A DNA stretch of 64,000 nt from Streptantibioticus rubrisoli. Lineage in GTDB: Bacteria > Actinomycetota > Actinomycetes > Streptomycetales > Streptomycetaceae. The notes under the pieces were generated by a model. The model was not told the origin of the DNA and made no database searches. It saw only the letters and a list, made by a program, of their open reading frames with translations. The stretch covers positions 1 through 64,000 of the forward strand of contig NZ_JANFNH010000025.1 of assembly GCF_024436055.1 (NCBI RefSeq). The letters run 5' to 3'. This document shows, one piece after another, positions 7,967-16,943 of the stretch; positions within the stretch are counted from its first letter, which is position 1; the number at the start of each line of letters is the position of its first letter. A program made the translations under genes and the position numbers.

Positions 7967-8680
7967 TCACGCGAAGCTGTACGGCGGCAGCGGTCCCCGT
8001 AGCCGCAGTTCGACGTCCTTTCCGTACCGCTCGGCCAGTTCCTGGGCGGTCCGGGTGAACTCGTCGGCCCGCTCGCTGTCGACCAGGAAGGACGCGTTCA
8101 CGAAGTACTGCTGGGACGGCTCCGCGACCTTCTCGGACGCCGCGAGCGGCCGCAGCGCGGTAAGTACCTCGGCGGCGATCGCATCCTGTCGGGTCTGCAC
8201 CTCCTGGGCCACGAGCTCCCCGAGCGCCAGGCGGTCCTCGTACGTTCCGCCGCCCTCCCGGGTCGCCTCGTTCAGCGCACGGGCCTGCTCCGACGTCTCC
8301 AGGATGGCGCGCAGCAGCGCGTCCTGGTCGTAAAGGCCCTTGATGTTGAACTCCGCCCGCCCGGTGAACTCCTCAAGGCGCTGCGAGAACTGCTCGGCAC
8401 GCTCTTCCAGCACGGTGCGTACGGCGTCCTCGTCCTGGGCGACGAACCCGAAGCTCAACGGCAGGATGGTGCCGTCTGCCCACAGATGGCCCAGGACCCC
8501 GTGATGCGCCTCCAGGTCGCGGCGGGAGACCGAGAGTTCTTCCGGGGCCTCACTGACGACGGCGCACAGCGAGCCGCTGTGGACCGTGCGCAGTTCGGCG
8601 GGCGACTCGCCCACGCCCTTGACGCCGTTCAGGTCCAGCGGATGCGAGTCCTTGGTGATCGCGTACACGTACACGGACAC
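7967..8680 (-). CDS. gvpF: Gas vesicle protein GvpF (GvpL/GvpF family)
   Basis: A 237-residue GvpL/F protein, close to usual family length, with VYVYAITKDSHPL at the N-terminus, LEAHHGVLGHLWADGTILPL in the middle and LRGPLPPYSFA at the C-terminus. The start is GTG (complement 8678-8680), with GGGAGG 8 bases upstream and only 3 bases after the gvpA stop, so translation is coupled. GvpF binds GvpA subunits during early assembly. Confidence 0.92.
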   Translation of the reverse strand: MSVYVYAITKDSHPLDLNGVKGVGESPAELRTVHSGSLCAVVSEAPEELSVSRRDLEAHHGVLGHLWADGTILPLSFGFVAQDEDAVRTVLEERAEQFSQRLEEFTGRAEFNIKGLYDQDALLRAILETSEQARALNEATREGGGTYEDRLALGELVAQEVQTRQDAIAAEVLTALRPLAASEKVAEPSQQYFVNASFLVDSERADEFTRTAQELAERYGKDVELRLRGPLPPYSFA

Positions 8681-8683
8681 GGC

Positions 8684-9124
8684 TCAGTCCTCCCGGTCCT
8701 CCGAGGAACGGCGGCTCGAGCCGCGTTCGACCTGCTCGTGCTCCTTCTCGCGCTCGTCGTCCCCGCGTCGCTTCTGGAACGACTCCGTGAACGCCTCGAC
8801 GGCGCCCGTCAGGGCGCCTTTGCTCTTGCCCTTGGCGCCCCCCTCCTCGACGCTCTGGACGACGTCCGTCAGCTGTGCGGGAGCCTTGCGGCCCTCCTCC
8901 AGATCCAGCCGGTTGCAGGCCTCGGCGAAGCGCAGATACGTGTCGACACTGGCCACGACCACGCGTGCGTCGACCTTCGCTATCTCCAGGCCGATGAGGG
9001 ACACCCGTACGAAGGCGTCAATGACCAGGCCCCGGTCCAGGACCAGTTCCAGTACGTCGTAGAGATTGCCTGTGCCACCAGCGGGTTGGGCGACGGCGCC
9101 GCCGCCCTGCGGCACCATAGTCAC
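8684..9124 (-). CDS. gvpA: Gas vesicle structural protein GvpA (extended)
   Basis: A 146-residue protein with the GvpA signature YDVLELVLDRGLVIDAFVRV followed by IGLEIAKVDARVVVASVDTYL, the amphipathic ribbed-shell segment. Classical GvpA is only about 70 residues; here a charged C-terminal extension of about 65 residues follows (KGKSKGALTGAVEAF, then Arg/Glu-rich). It would form the hollow gas-permeable shell. The GTG start has GAAGGGAAG upstream; an ATG two codons in is an alternative. Confidence 0.92.
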   Translation of the reverse strand: MTMVPQGGGAVAQPAGGTGNLYDVLELVLDRGLVIDAFVRVSLIGLEIAKVDARVVVASVDTYLRFAEACNRLDLEEGRKAPAQLTDVVQSVEEGGAKGKSKGALTGAVEAFTESFQKRRGDDEREKEHEQVERGSSRRSSEDRED

Positions 9125-9157
9125 GGTCTCTTCCCTTCAAGCGAAGGGGGGCGCTTC

Positions 9158-9487
9158 TCAGCGGCCCTCTCTGTCGACCTGTGCGCGGGTGTAGCGGCGT
9201 GCGCGCTCGTACGCCATCAGCTTGCCCGCAGGATCCAGAACGACCTGGTAGCTGGCCATCACACTGCTCGTATCCGGGATGCGCTCCAGCTCCACGACCT
9301 CCACCTCGGCTTCCCAGCCCTGTTCGGTCGGTTTCAGCGCCGAAACAGACTCGGGAGCCCGCCCCAGTAGCTCGGTGAGCTGCTGGGTCGCGCTCCGCAT
9401 GGCCTCGGGCGCCGAGACGCGCTGCGCGGAGGACGCCTCCTGCGACGAGGCAGGTGCTTTCTTCGGCTCACGGTCGCTCGTGATCAT
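9158..9487 (-). CDS. gvpO: Gas vesicle protein GvpO
   Basis: A 109-residue GvpO protein, first gene of the gvp operon. The conserved part is EQGWEAEVEVVELERIPDTSSVMASYQVVLD, ending with YERARRYTRAQ. GGAAGGTGA directly precedes the ATG. In haloarchaea GvpO is a minor protein needed for vesicle formation and may affect expression; here its role is inferred from family and position. Confidence 0.9.
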   Translation of the reverse strand: MITSDREPKKAPASSQEASSAQRVSAPEAMRSATQQLTELLGRAPESVSALKPTEQGWEAEVEVVELERIPDTSSVMASYQVVLDPAGKLMAYERARRYTRAQVDREGR

Positions 9488-9796
9488 TCACCTTCCAGCT
9501 CTATGTCAAGCATCAACCCTCTCCGGGGATATGCCAAGGCCGCTGGTCAGCGACCGTCTTCGGGCCTTCCGTACCTGCCGCACCGTCCGGATCGGAGACG
9601 AACGGGCTCGGGCTACTGGTCGGGATCAGCTGCGGCTCCACACGCCACGGAGGGAACGTTCCCCCATGTCGCAGGCGGCGGCAAAGCAATATAGTCGCAT
9701 TTGGGACGCTTTATCCGGCTGAGTAATTGGGCGACACCAGGAAACAAGCGACACCAGGAAACAAGTCGGAAGTCGTCGACCGAGGAGTTGATCCGT
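9488..9796. promoter_or_regulatory. Divergent gvpO / csbD control region with 17-bp tandem duplication
   Basis: About 310 bases separate the gas-vesicle operon from the divergent CsbD gene. A local AT-rich stretch contains TATAGT at 9690-9695, a candidate -10 for the plus strand without a clear -35. A 17-bp unit, GCGACACCAGGAAACAA, is repeated exactly twice at 9731-9747 and 9748-9764, in the likely csbD leader. I could not find a convincing stress-sigma (GTTT...GGGTA) promoter by eye. Confidence 0.45.
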
Positions 9797-10033
9797 GTGG
9801 CTGCTCAGGGAAAGAAGATTCGGGGCAAGGCCCAGGAGATGAAGGGCAGGGCCAAGGAAGCGGCCGGAGATGTCACCGCTGACGAGAGCCTGCGCGTCAA
9901 GGGCATGGGCGACCGCGCCGAGGGAAAGACCCGCAAGGCAGCTGGCGAGACGGCCCAGAAGGCGCATGGGACTACGGAGGAAGTGAAGGGCAAGGCAGAA
10001 CAGTTGAAGGGTAGGGCACGCAAGAACATGTGA
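9797..10033 (+). CDS. CsbD-like stress protein
   Basis: A 78-residue, very hydrophilic, Lys/Glu/Ala-rich helical protein of the CsbD type (KIRGKAQEMKGRAKEAAGDVT, then KGMGDRAEGKTRKAAGE and EEVKGKAEQLKGRARKNM, a three-fold imperfect helix repeat). I start at the GTG at 9797 with GAGGAG 9 bases before it; the open frame extends upstream but without signal. CsbD proteins are classic general-stress (sigma B) regulon members of unknown biochemistry. Its divergence from gvpO suggests a shared stress input. Confidence 0.85.
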   Translation: MAAQGKKIRGKAQEMKGRAKEAAGDVTADESLRVKGMGDRAEGKTRKAAGETAQKAHGTTEEVKGKAEQLKGRARKNM

Positions 10034-10660
10034 CGGCCAGCCGTCCGAGGAGCGCGTGAACCCGGCCGACGATTCCGCATCGGTCGTTCTGTTCCATGGC
10101 CTGTTCCATGGCCTGGTCGGGGTCATCGTGCTCGCGGAACCGCCGCAGGCTGCTCCGTCGGTGGCCTCGCCTGCGGGGTTCGACGACGGTTCGTTACGTT
10201 CGGTCACGGCCGCTGAGCCGCCGCCAGACCGAAGAACAGGCCCTTGGCCTGCGGAAACGCGGGCCGGGGGCCTCTTGTGTGGAGGGGCGCCGTCAGCCGC
10301 CTTGCGAGGGTCGGCCGCTGGGGAGGCGGTGACCGCCCCTCCTGTCTCGCGAGCAGAAGCCCGGTCGGGCCAGCGTTGAAGGTGTCGCCAGGCGGGACCT
10401 TGGCGAGTGGGGCCGGAAGCGTCACGCGGAGGCGGAAGCGCGGATGGGCCGTTCGCGTTGGCGGAGCGGGAAGGTGGGGGAACGCGGAGGGCCACGTACG
10501 GGTGAACGTGGTGCGTACCTGATGTGCTGACGGTGGGGGCGGGGAGATCTGGACGGCAGATTCTGAGCACAGGCGCGGCTTTGTCGGGGATACGGTTTTG
10601 CCGGTTCCCCGGTGCTGGGCGGCGTCGTTGTCAGGCCAACTGCCTTCTGGAGGTCCTGAG
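10034..10660. other. Intergenic region with 12-bp tandem duplication
   Basis: About 630 bases without a gene I trust. An open frame at 10056-10379 has no ribosome site and no recognisable domain. A 12-bp unit, TTCCATGGCCTG, occurs twice in tandem at 10092-10115. Confidence 0.4.
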
Positions 10661-11734
10661 TTGAAGAACCGTCGGATGCCTGCGCGGCGCGCGGCCCTGT
10701 TCGGTGCGGCGGCCGCCGCCCTCATGGCTGTGACGCTCACCCCGCCGCCCGCCATCGCGTCTCCCACCCCCGCCCCGCACCCCGTCTCCGCAGTTCAGGC
10801 CGCACACCTGGCCACCACACTGGCCGCGAAGCTGAAGGGCGCCGCGGCCGGTTCCTACTACGACGCCACGACACACCGCCTCGTGGTCAACGTCCTCGAC
10901 GACGGCTCCGCCGCCACCGTGCGCGAAGCGGGCGCCGTACCGAAGCTGGTGCGCAACCCGCAGGCCCGGCTGGACGCGGACCGTGAGGCGCTCAACGCCG
11001 AGGCCGCCATTCCCGGCACCGCGTGGGCCGATGACCCGCGAGTGAACCAGGTGGTGGTGACCGCCGACCCCACGGTCTCGGACGCGGACATGGCGAAACT
11101 GACCGCGGTCGCCAGGTCACTCGGTGACGCGGTGACGGTGCGCAGAACCTCCGCGAAGTTCAGACCGCTGATCGAGGGCGGCGACGCCATCTGGGGCAGC
11201 ACCGCGCGCTGCTCGCTAGGGTTCAACGTCGTCAGGGGCGGCCAGCCGTACTTCCTGACCGCCGGGCACTGCGGCAACGCCGTCAGCAGTTGGTCGGCCA
11301 CCCAGAACGGCCCGCAGATCGCGGCCACCGCGGCATCCACCTTCCCGGGCCACGACTACTCGCTGGTGCGGTACACCGGTGTCGTCGACCACCCCAGCGC
11401 GGTGAACCTCTACAACGGTGGCACGCAGTCCATCTCCAAGGCCGCCGACGCGATCACCGGCGAGGCGGTCCGGCGCAGCGGCTCCACCACCGGGGTGCAC
11501 TCCGGCCATGTCACCGGTCTGAACGCCACGGTCAACTACTCGGAGGGCCAGGTCAACGGCCTGATCCAGACCGATGTGTGCGCCGAACCGGGCGACTCCG
11601 GCGGCCCGCTGTTCGACGGTGCGACCGCGTTGGGGCTCACCTCGGGCGGCAGTGGCGACTGCACCTCGGGCGGCGAGACCTTCTACCAGCCGGTGCCGCA
11701 GGCCCTGCAGGCGTACGGGGCGCAGCTCGGCTGA
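10661..11734 (+). CDS. Secreted S1-family serine protease (streptogrisin/alpha-lytic type)
   Basis: A 357-residue pre-pro-protease. A signal peptide (residues 1 to about 34) is followed by a propeptide and a chymotrypsin-fold catalytic domain beginning near EGGDAIWG (residue 172). The catalytic triad is visible as His203 (TAGHC), Asp232 (GHDYSL) and Ser313 (GDSGGP); C184/C204 and a C-terminal cysteine pair fit the streptogrisin disulfides. The TTG at 10661 is chosen because GGAGG stands 7 bases upstream; an ATG at 10676 is the alternative. It would be exported and autoprocessed, degrading extracellular protein. Confidence 0.9.
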   Translation: MKNRRMPARRAALFGAAAAALMAVTLTPPPAIASPTPAPHPVSAVQAAHLATTLAAKLKGAAAGSYYDATTHRLVVNVLDDGSAATVREAGAVPKLVRNPQARLDADREALNAEAAIPGTAWADDPRVNQVVVTADPTVSDADMAKLTAVARSLGDAVTVRRTSAKFRPLIEGGDAIWGSTARCSLGFNVVRGGQPYFLTAGHCGNAVSSWSATQNGPQIAATAASTFPGHDYSLVRYTGVVDHPSAVNLYNGGTQSISKAADAITGEAVRRSGSTTGVHSGHVTGLNATVNYSEGQVNGLIQTDVCAEPGDSGGPLFDGATALGLTSGGSGDCTSGGETFYQPVPQALQAYGAQLG

Positions 11735-11784
11735 CCCGCGGCCACGCGCCGTCGCGGCGGACGACTCCCGCCGCCGCGACGGCG

Positions 11785-13386
11785 TCACCCGCCGGTGGGT
11801 ACGCGGACGGGCGTACGGCGCGACGGGGCGGCGGCGCGGCGGCTCGCCGTGCGGCGGCGGTACCAACCGGCGAGCCGCTGGGCGCCCGCCGCGGTGGTGG
11901 CCGTGGCCAGCAGCAGGTAGAAGACGAAGAGCTTGTTCAGGTCGTCCAGGAAGTACCAGATCGCCGAAGTGGCGGTGAACCAGAAGGCGACCACGGCCAA
12001 GGCGGCGTCGTCGCGGTCGCGGGCCGCTCGGGCGAGGCAGACGGCGGCGGCCATCGCCAGCAACAGGGCGATGCTGGAGTACGAGCTGTCCCATCCGAGG
12101 TTCGCCCGCCGCAGCTCGGAGTTGACGGCGACGGCCTCCGCCACCGGCCCCCAGGCGACCACGCAGGACAGTCGGCGGGACGCCGGTAGCACCGCCAGCC
12201 CCAACAGGCCAGCGGCTAGGGCGACTTGGCCGAAGTGTGCGGTCTCCACCGCATGCGCGCGGGCGCACAGGAACGACAGCACGCATCCCAGGAGCGCCAA
12301 CGCGCCCGCGCTGGAGGGACGCAGCGCCCGCCTCGCGGCGCCGAACGGGGATTCCGTTTCGCGTTCCGGTACGGGCGCCTCCGGTGTGCCGGGCAGGTCC
12401 TGAGCAGGTGTCAGTTCCGGCACGGCAGCCGCCTGTTCGGGCGCCGGTTCCGGGACGGCCGCCACCTGTTCGGACCCCCGTGCCGGGATGGCCGCTGCCT
12501 GTTCATCTGCCGCCACCGGTGTGGGCACCGCCTGTTCATCTGCCGCCACCGGTGTGGGCGCCGCCTGTGCCAGCGCGGCTCGCATGGACTCCGCGTCGGC
12601 GAAGCGCTCCGCGGGGTCCTTGCGCAGCGCCCGTGCGATCACCGCCTCCAGTGCGGGCGGTACCTGCGCCCGCCGCCGGGAGACCGGCACCGGCTCCGCG
12701 TACACATGCTGGTGCATCACGGCGAACGGTGACTCCGCGCGGAACGGCGGTGCCCCGGTGAGCAGTTCGTACAGCAGGCAGCCCATGGCGTACAGGTCCG
12801 CCCGGTGGTCGATCTCCGCGCCGCTGATCTGCTCGGGCGAGAGGTAGGCGGGCGTGCCGGGGGCGGCGCCGCTGCCGGTGAGCCGGGTGGCGGCCTCGGT
12901 GAGCGCCTTGGCGATGCCGAAGTCGAGGACCTTCACCGTCGTCGGGCCGGTCAGCATGATGTTCGACGGCTTGATGTCCCGGTGCACGATGCCGTGTTGA
13001 TGGCTGTGCGCCAGCGCGTCCAGTACTTCGCGGGCCAGGGCGACCGCCCGGGGGATCGGTAGCGGGCCGTCGCGCAGTGCCTCGGCGAGCGTGCCGCCCC
13101 GCACATACTCCATCACCAGGTACGGGCGCGGACCTTCCGGATCCGGTTCCTCTCCGACATCGTGGATGGTGGCCACGGCCGGGTGGTTGAGCGCCGCGAC
13201 GGCGTGTGCCTCGCGCTGGAACCTGGCGCGTGACTCGGCGTGGTGGGCCAGTTCCGCGGACATCAGCTTGATGGCCACGGTGCGCCGCAGCCGGTGGTCC
13301 ACGGCACGGTGGACCGTGCCCATGCCGCCATGACCGAGCCGTTCGACCAACTCGTAGCGCCCGCCGAGCATCGCGTCCCGCCCCAC
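11785..13386 (-). CDS. Membrane-bound serine/threonine protein kinase (PknB-like)
   Basis: A 533-residue kinase. The N-terminal domain (about 8-270) is complete: glycine loop LGHGGMGTV, ATP-binding Lys40 (VAIKLM), catalytic HRDIKPSN with Asp137, DFGIA, and the activation-loop GTPAYLSPEQ. A Pro/Ala/Glu linker with two TPVAADEQA copies and looser PEQAAAVPE units follows, then about four hydrophobic segments instead of the PASTA or beta-propeller sensors common in such kinases. The GTG (complement 13384-13386) has GAGGAG close upstream. The ligand is unknown; a membrane-embedded sensor is inferred. Confidence 0.87.
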   Translation of the reverse strand: MGRDAMLGGRYELVERLGHGGMGTVHRAVDHRLRRTVAIKLMSAELAHHAESRARFQREAHAVAALNHPAVATIHDVGEEPDPEGPRPYLVMEYVRGGTLAEALRDGPLPIPRAVALAREVLDALAHSHQHGIVHRDIKPSNIMLTGPTTVKVLDFGIAKALTEAATRLTGSGAAPGTPAYLSPEQISGAEIDHRADLYAMGCLLYELLTGAPPFRAESPFAVMHQHVYAEPVPVSRRRAQVPPALEAVIARALRKDPAERFADAESMRAALAQAAPTPVAADEQAVPTPVAADEQAAAIPARGSEQVAAVPEPAPEQAAAVPELTPAQDLPGTPEAPVPERETESPFGAARRALRPSSAGALALLGCVLSFLCARAHAVETAHFGQVALAAGLLGLAVLPASRRLSCVVAWGPVAEAVAVNSELRRANLGWDSSYSSIALLLAMAAAVCLARAARDRDDAALAVVAFWFTATSAIWYFLDDLNKLFVFYLLLATATTAAGAQRLAGWYRRRTASRRAAAPSRRTPVRVPTGG

Positions 13387-13532
13387 CCGCTCCTCCTCAC
13401 CGCAGCGGCTTTGCGTGCAGCTTACGTTGCGTTCGAGCGGCGCTCCGAAGCGCGTCGCGGAGGTACGGACACGGCACCGCCCCCGGCCGTGGAACTCGGT
13501 CGGGGGCGGTGGTGTACCAGCGGGCGGCCCGG

Positions 13533-16004
13533 TTAATGAGCCGGGCTGCACTCGTAGAGGGCCTGCGCCGCGCTGGCCTCAGCCATGCCGGGTGCGGGGA
13601 ACCCGTTCGCGGCCGCCGCGGACGACTGCGTTCCGCCGTAGGCCGAGGCCGGGACCCGGGTGCAGCCGGACTTGACCCAGTTGGTGATCCGGGTGGTGCT
13701 CGTCGTACCGGCGGCGCTGTTGCCGAACATCGCGCCCATGCCCCGGCCGCTGCCGCTGACCAGCACGTACTTGAGCTTGCCGGAGTTCACCAGCTGCTGG
13801 AACTGGCTCAGGGTGGGGAACGGCACCTGGCCGGTGAAGCCGCCCAGCGGAAGCACCTCGGCGCCCTTGGCGAGGATGTACGGGGAGGCGGCGCTCCAGC
13901 TCGTGGTGGCGAACACGTACTGCGCGGAGCCGCGGTGCGCGGTCGTGTAGTCCAGCAACTTCCGCTGCTGCGCGGTCAATTGGCCGCCGCCGTCGCCGAA
14001 GCCGCCCATGCCGCCGCGCGTACCGCCCTTGCCACCGGCGCCGCCCCACGGCAGCTGGCCCATCCGGCCGCCCGCCAGCTTGGGCTGGCCGTGCCCGCCG
14101 CCCCTGTGGCTCATGCCGGACGGACCCACGGAGCCCATGCCTGAGCTGCCGTACGACGGGTTGAACACCTGTACCGCCCACGCGCTCGGCGCCAGCAGCA
14201 CCGCCGCCAGCGACGCGGCGAGCCCCGCGAGGGCGAGCCGCCCGCCGGACCGGACGCCGCCCGGGCGGGCCAGGGCGAGCAGCACGACGGCGGCCACCGC
14301 GAGCAGGCCCACGGCGGGCACCAGCCACGGCAGGAAGGTCGGGAACTCGCTGGCTATGTACCCACCCCACGCGCCCGTCGCGGCGACCGCCCCCGGCAGC
14401 ACCCAGGCGCGTCGGCCACCGGCCCGGTACGCGCGCCACAGAAGCGTCATCCCACCACCGGCCAGCGCCGCCAGCGGCACCGCGATGACGCCCATGTAGT
14501 AGGTGTGGCCGCCGACGCTGCCCGCGCTGAAGACCAGGAAGTACGTGGTCAGCCAGGTGCCCCAGAGGACGAACCCGACGCGGATCCGGTCGGTGCGGGG
14601 CTTGCCGCGGCGCCACCACAGGCCGCAGACGATGGCTATGGCGGCCAGCGGATAGAGCCAGCCGGTCTGCGAGGCGAGCGACGAGCCGAACATCTTCGAC
14701 CAGCCGTTCTGGTCACCGCCCCAGCCGCCACCGCCGCGGCCCTGCTGGCCACCGTGCCCGGCGGCCGATTGCTGCCCGGCGCCGTGCTGAGCGGCACCCC
14801 CTGCCCACTGGCCGGAACCGGAACCGACGTTCTGCCCCGGGGCGGAAGCGGAAGCGGAGGCGCCGCCGAAGCCGCCCTGGCGGTGGTGGGCCCCGGAACC
14901 GTAGTGCCCCGCCGCGGAGCGCTGGCCGGTGCCGGAGTGCTGGCGCATACCGGAGGTGCCGGGCAGGCCGGGCGCGGTGGCTCCGGACTGGCCGCCGTTC
15001 TGGCCCGCGCCGGACTGGCCGCCGTTCTGGCCCGCGCCGGACTGGCCGCCGTTCTGGCCCGCGCCCGGGAAGCCGGTCGCGCCGTGCTGGCCGCCGCCGT
15101 GGCCTCCGCCGCCTTGGGTGGCGCTGATGCTGCCGGTGGACGCGGCGCTGATCCCCAGCGACGAGAAGCGGTTCAGGAAGTTGTAGCCCACGACCATGCT
15201 GAAAGCGGAGTTGTTCGTGGTCCCGTCCACATAGGGCCGGTCCTTGGCCGGGGTGAGGGTGACGGCGAGCATCCACGAGCAGGAGACGGCGGCCATCACG
15301 ACGGCGGACAGCCCGAGGTGCGCCAGCCGCTTGCGCAGCGTGATCGGCGCCGAGATCAGGTACACCAGCGCGAGCGCGGGCAGCACCGCCCACGCCTCCA
15401 GCATCTTGGACTGGAAGCCGACGCCGACCCAGACCCCGGCCATGAGCAGCGGACGCAGCCGACCCGCCGCCGCGGCGCGCTGGGTGGCCTCCGCCGCCAG
15501 CAGCACGCAGAGCGTGAACAGCGGGTCCTCCACCGCGGTGCGGAACAGGCCCACGGCGACCGGCGTGACCAGGAACGCCGCGCTGGCGATCAGCGCCGCG
15601 TTCACCCCCGCCCAGCGGCGGACAATCCGGTAAAGCACCAGGAGGCTGGCCACCCCCTCAATGACCTGAGGAAGCGTCAGTGCCCAGGGGTGAAAACCGA
15701 AGATGCGAGCTGAAATGGCCTGTGGCCAGAGGAATCCAGGCAATTTATCCAGCGTGATGGAATTGCCCGGATCGAAGGAGCCGTAGAAGAACGCCTTCCA
15801 GCTCTCGGTCATGCTGCGCGCGGCGCTCGCGTAGAAGGTGTGGTACTGGCTGTGGTTGATCCCCCACGCGTACAGCACGACGGCGAGCACGGTGATGGCC
15901 AGCAGGGTCGGCCGCGCGTACGCGGGTTGGTCCACCGGCGATCTCCAGGGCGCGCGCCGGGCCGCGCCTGCGGGGACGGCCGGGTCGAGGACTGTTGTAG
16001 CCAT
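13533..16004 (-). CDS. ArnT-like polyprenyl-phosphate-dependent glycosyltransferase (GT39/GT83-like)
   Basis: An 823-residue polytopic GT-C enzyme. The first loop (YHTFYASAARSMTESWKAFF, then LDKLPGFLWPQA) is typical of actinobacterial ArnT/YkcB-type proteins that move a sugar from a lipid carrier to cell-wall or protein acceptors outside the membrane. Between transmembrane segments lies a long Gly/Gln/His/Ser-rich insert (about residues 290-435) holding three perfect copies of GAGQNGGQS. A second Gly-rich segment and an exported C-terminal domain ending in YECSPAH follow. The ATG at complement 16002-16004 lacks a clear ribosome site. Donor and acceptor are unknown. Confidence 0.82.
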   Translation of the reverse strand: MATTVLDPAVPAGAARRAPWRSPVDQPAYARPTLLAITVLAVVLYAWGINHSQYHTFYASAARSMTESWKAFFYGSFDPGNSITLDKLPGFLWPQAISARIFGFHPWALTLPQVIEGVASLLVLYRIVRRWAGVNAALIASAAFLVTPVAVGLFRTAVEDPLFTLCVLLAAEATQRAAAAGRLRPLLMAGVWVGVGFQSKMLEAWAVLPALALVYLISAPITLRKRLAHLGLSAVVMAAVSCSWMLAVTLTPAKDRPYVDGTTNNSAFSMVVGYNFLNRFSSLGISAASTGSISATQGGGGHGGGQHGATGFPGAGQNGGQSGAGQNGGQSGAGQNGGQSGATAPGLPGTSGMRQHSGTGQRSAAGHYGSGAHHRQGGFGGASASASAPGQNVGSGSGQWAGGAAQHGAGQQSAAGHGGQQGRGGGGWGGDQNGWSKMFGSSLASQTGWLYPLAAIAIVCGLWWRRGKPRTDRIRVGFVLWGTWLTTYFLVFSAGSVGGHTYYMGVIAVPLAALAGGGMTLLWRAYRAGGRRAWVLPGAVAATGAWGGYIASEFPTFLPWLVPAVGLLAVAAVVLLALARPGGVRSGGRLALAGLAASLAAVLLAPSAWAVQVFNPSYGSSGMGSVGPSGMSHRGGGHGQPKLAGGRMGQLPWGGAGGKGGTRGGMGGFGDGGGQLTAQQRKLLDYTTAHRGSAQYVFATTSWSAASPYILAKGAEVLPLGGFTGQVPFPTLSQFQQLVNSGKLKYVLVSGSGRGMGAMFGNSAAGTTSTTRITNWVKSGCTRVPASAYGGTQSSAAAANGFPAPGMAEASAAQALYECSPAH
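14983..15063 (-). repeat. Three 27-bp tandem repeats inside the glycosyltransferase gene
   Basis: Three consecutive identical 27-bp units (14983-15009, 15010-15036, 15037-15063) encode GAGQNGGQS three times in the extracytoplasmic Gly/Gln-rich insert. Their identity at DNA level indicates recent expansion and likely length variation between strains. Confidence 0.9.
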
Positions 16005-16215
16005 GTACCGCAGTCTTGGTCACCCGGGACGGCCCCCTATGCCATGGCGGCCGCATTCAAGGAACTTCTCATCAGAAGAAGAGAAAGCTTTTAGGAGACC
16101 TGGTCCTGCCTTTAATCGGCATGGCGCGGCCCATTACTCACCGCACACTTTCCGGCACGCCTGGTCGATGCACGGGAATTGCACAGGGATTGCACAGGAA
16201 TTCCATGGAAAAGGT

Positions 16216-16875
16216 TCAGTGCGCGGCCGCCCTGACCGCCTCCGCGATCGGCACCGGACCGCCTGTCAGCTCCAGCGTGCGGCCGACCGTGCGCGGCTCG
16301 TCCAGCAGCGCGGCGAGCACCGCCGCCACATCGTCCCTGGGCACCGAGCCCTGGCCGGTGCGGTCGGCGAGCGTGACATGGCCGGTTCCCGGCTGGTCGG
16401 TGAGGTGCCCGGGGCGCAGTACCGTCCAGTCCAGGCCGGACCTGCGCCGTATGTCGTCATCGGCCGCGGACTTGGCCCGTAGGTACTCGGCGAAGACCGG
16501 GTCGGTGCCCGGCGCCGGTTCGGTGTCGGCGCCCATCGAGGAGACGAGCAGATAGCGGCGTATCCCGGCCCGCTCCGCCGCGTCCGCGAACAGCACCGCG
16601 GAGGCGTGGTCCACCGTCCACTTGCGGCCCGCGCCGCTGCCCGCTCCGGCGCCCGCGGCGAACACCACGGCGTCGGCGCCGCGCAGATGACCGGCCACCT
16701 CCTCGACGCTGGCCCGCTCCAGGTCGCAGACGATCGGATCGGCGCCGCCCGCCCGCAGGTCCTCGGCGTGGTCGGGATTGCGGATGATCCCGGCCACGGT
16801 GTCCCCACGCGCGGACAGCAGACGCTCCAGCCGCTGCGCGATCTTGCCATGTCCACCAGCGATCACGATGCGCAT
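16216..16875 (-). CDS. NAD(P)-binding atypical short-chain dehydrogenase
   Basis: A 219-residue Rossmann protein of the atypical SDR (NmrA/YtfG-like) kind. The N-terminal dinucleotide loop is IVIAGGHGKIAQRLERLL, followed by the acidic CDLERA strand end, DAVVFAAGAGAGSG and the YLLVSSMGAD strand. The usual active-site YxxxK appears only as EYLRAKSAAD, and the segment DWTVLRPGHLTD is characteristic of the group. The ATG at complement 16873-16875 is preferred over an upstream frame extension since the product then begins MRIVIAGGHG. The substrate is unknown. Confidence 0.83.
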   Translation of the reverse strand: MRIVIAGGHGKIAQRLERLLSARGDTVAGIIRNPDHAEDLRAGGADPIVCDLERASVEEVAGHLRGADAVVFAAGAGAGSGAGRKWTVDHASAVLFADAAERAGIRRYLLVSSMGADTEPAPGTDPVFAEYLRAKSAADDDIRRRSGLDWTVLRPGHLTDQPGTGHVTLADRTGQGSVPRDDVAAVLAALLDEPRTVGRTLELTGGPVPIAEAVRAAAH

Positions 16876-16943
16876 ACCCCCGACCGTACGCCCGGCCACT
16901 GACACTCGCCGCCGGAGTGAAAGCCCTTACGGGAAGGCCCAGT

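Noticed and set aside
10056-10379. 107-codon plus-strand frame
   Set aside because: No Shine-Dalgarno, low-complexity composition, no family; listed only as intergenic.
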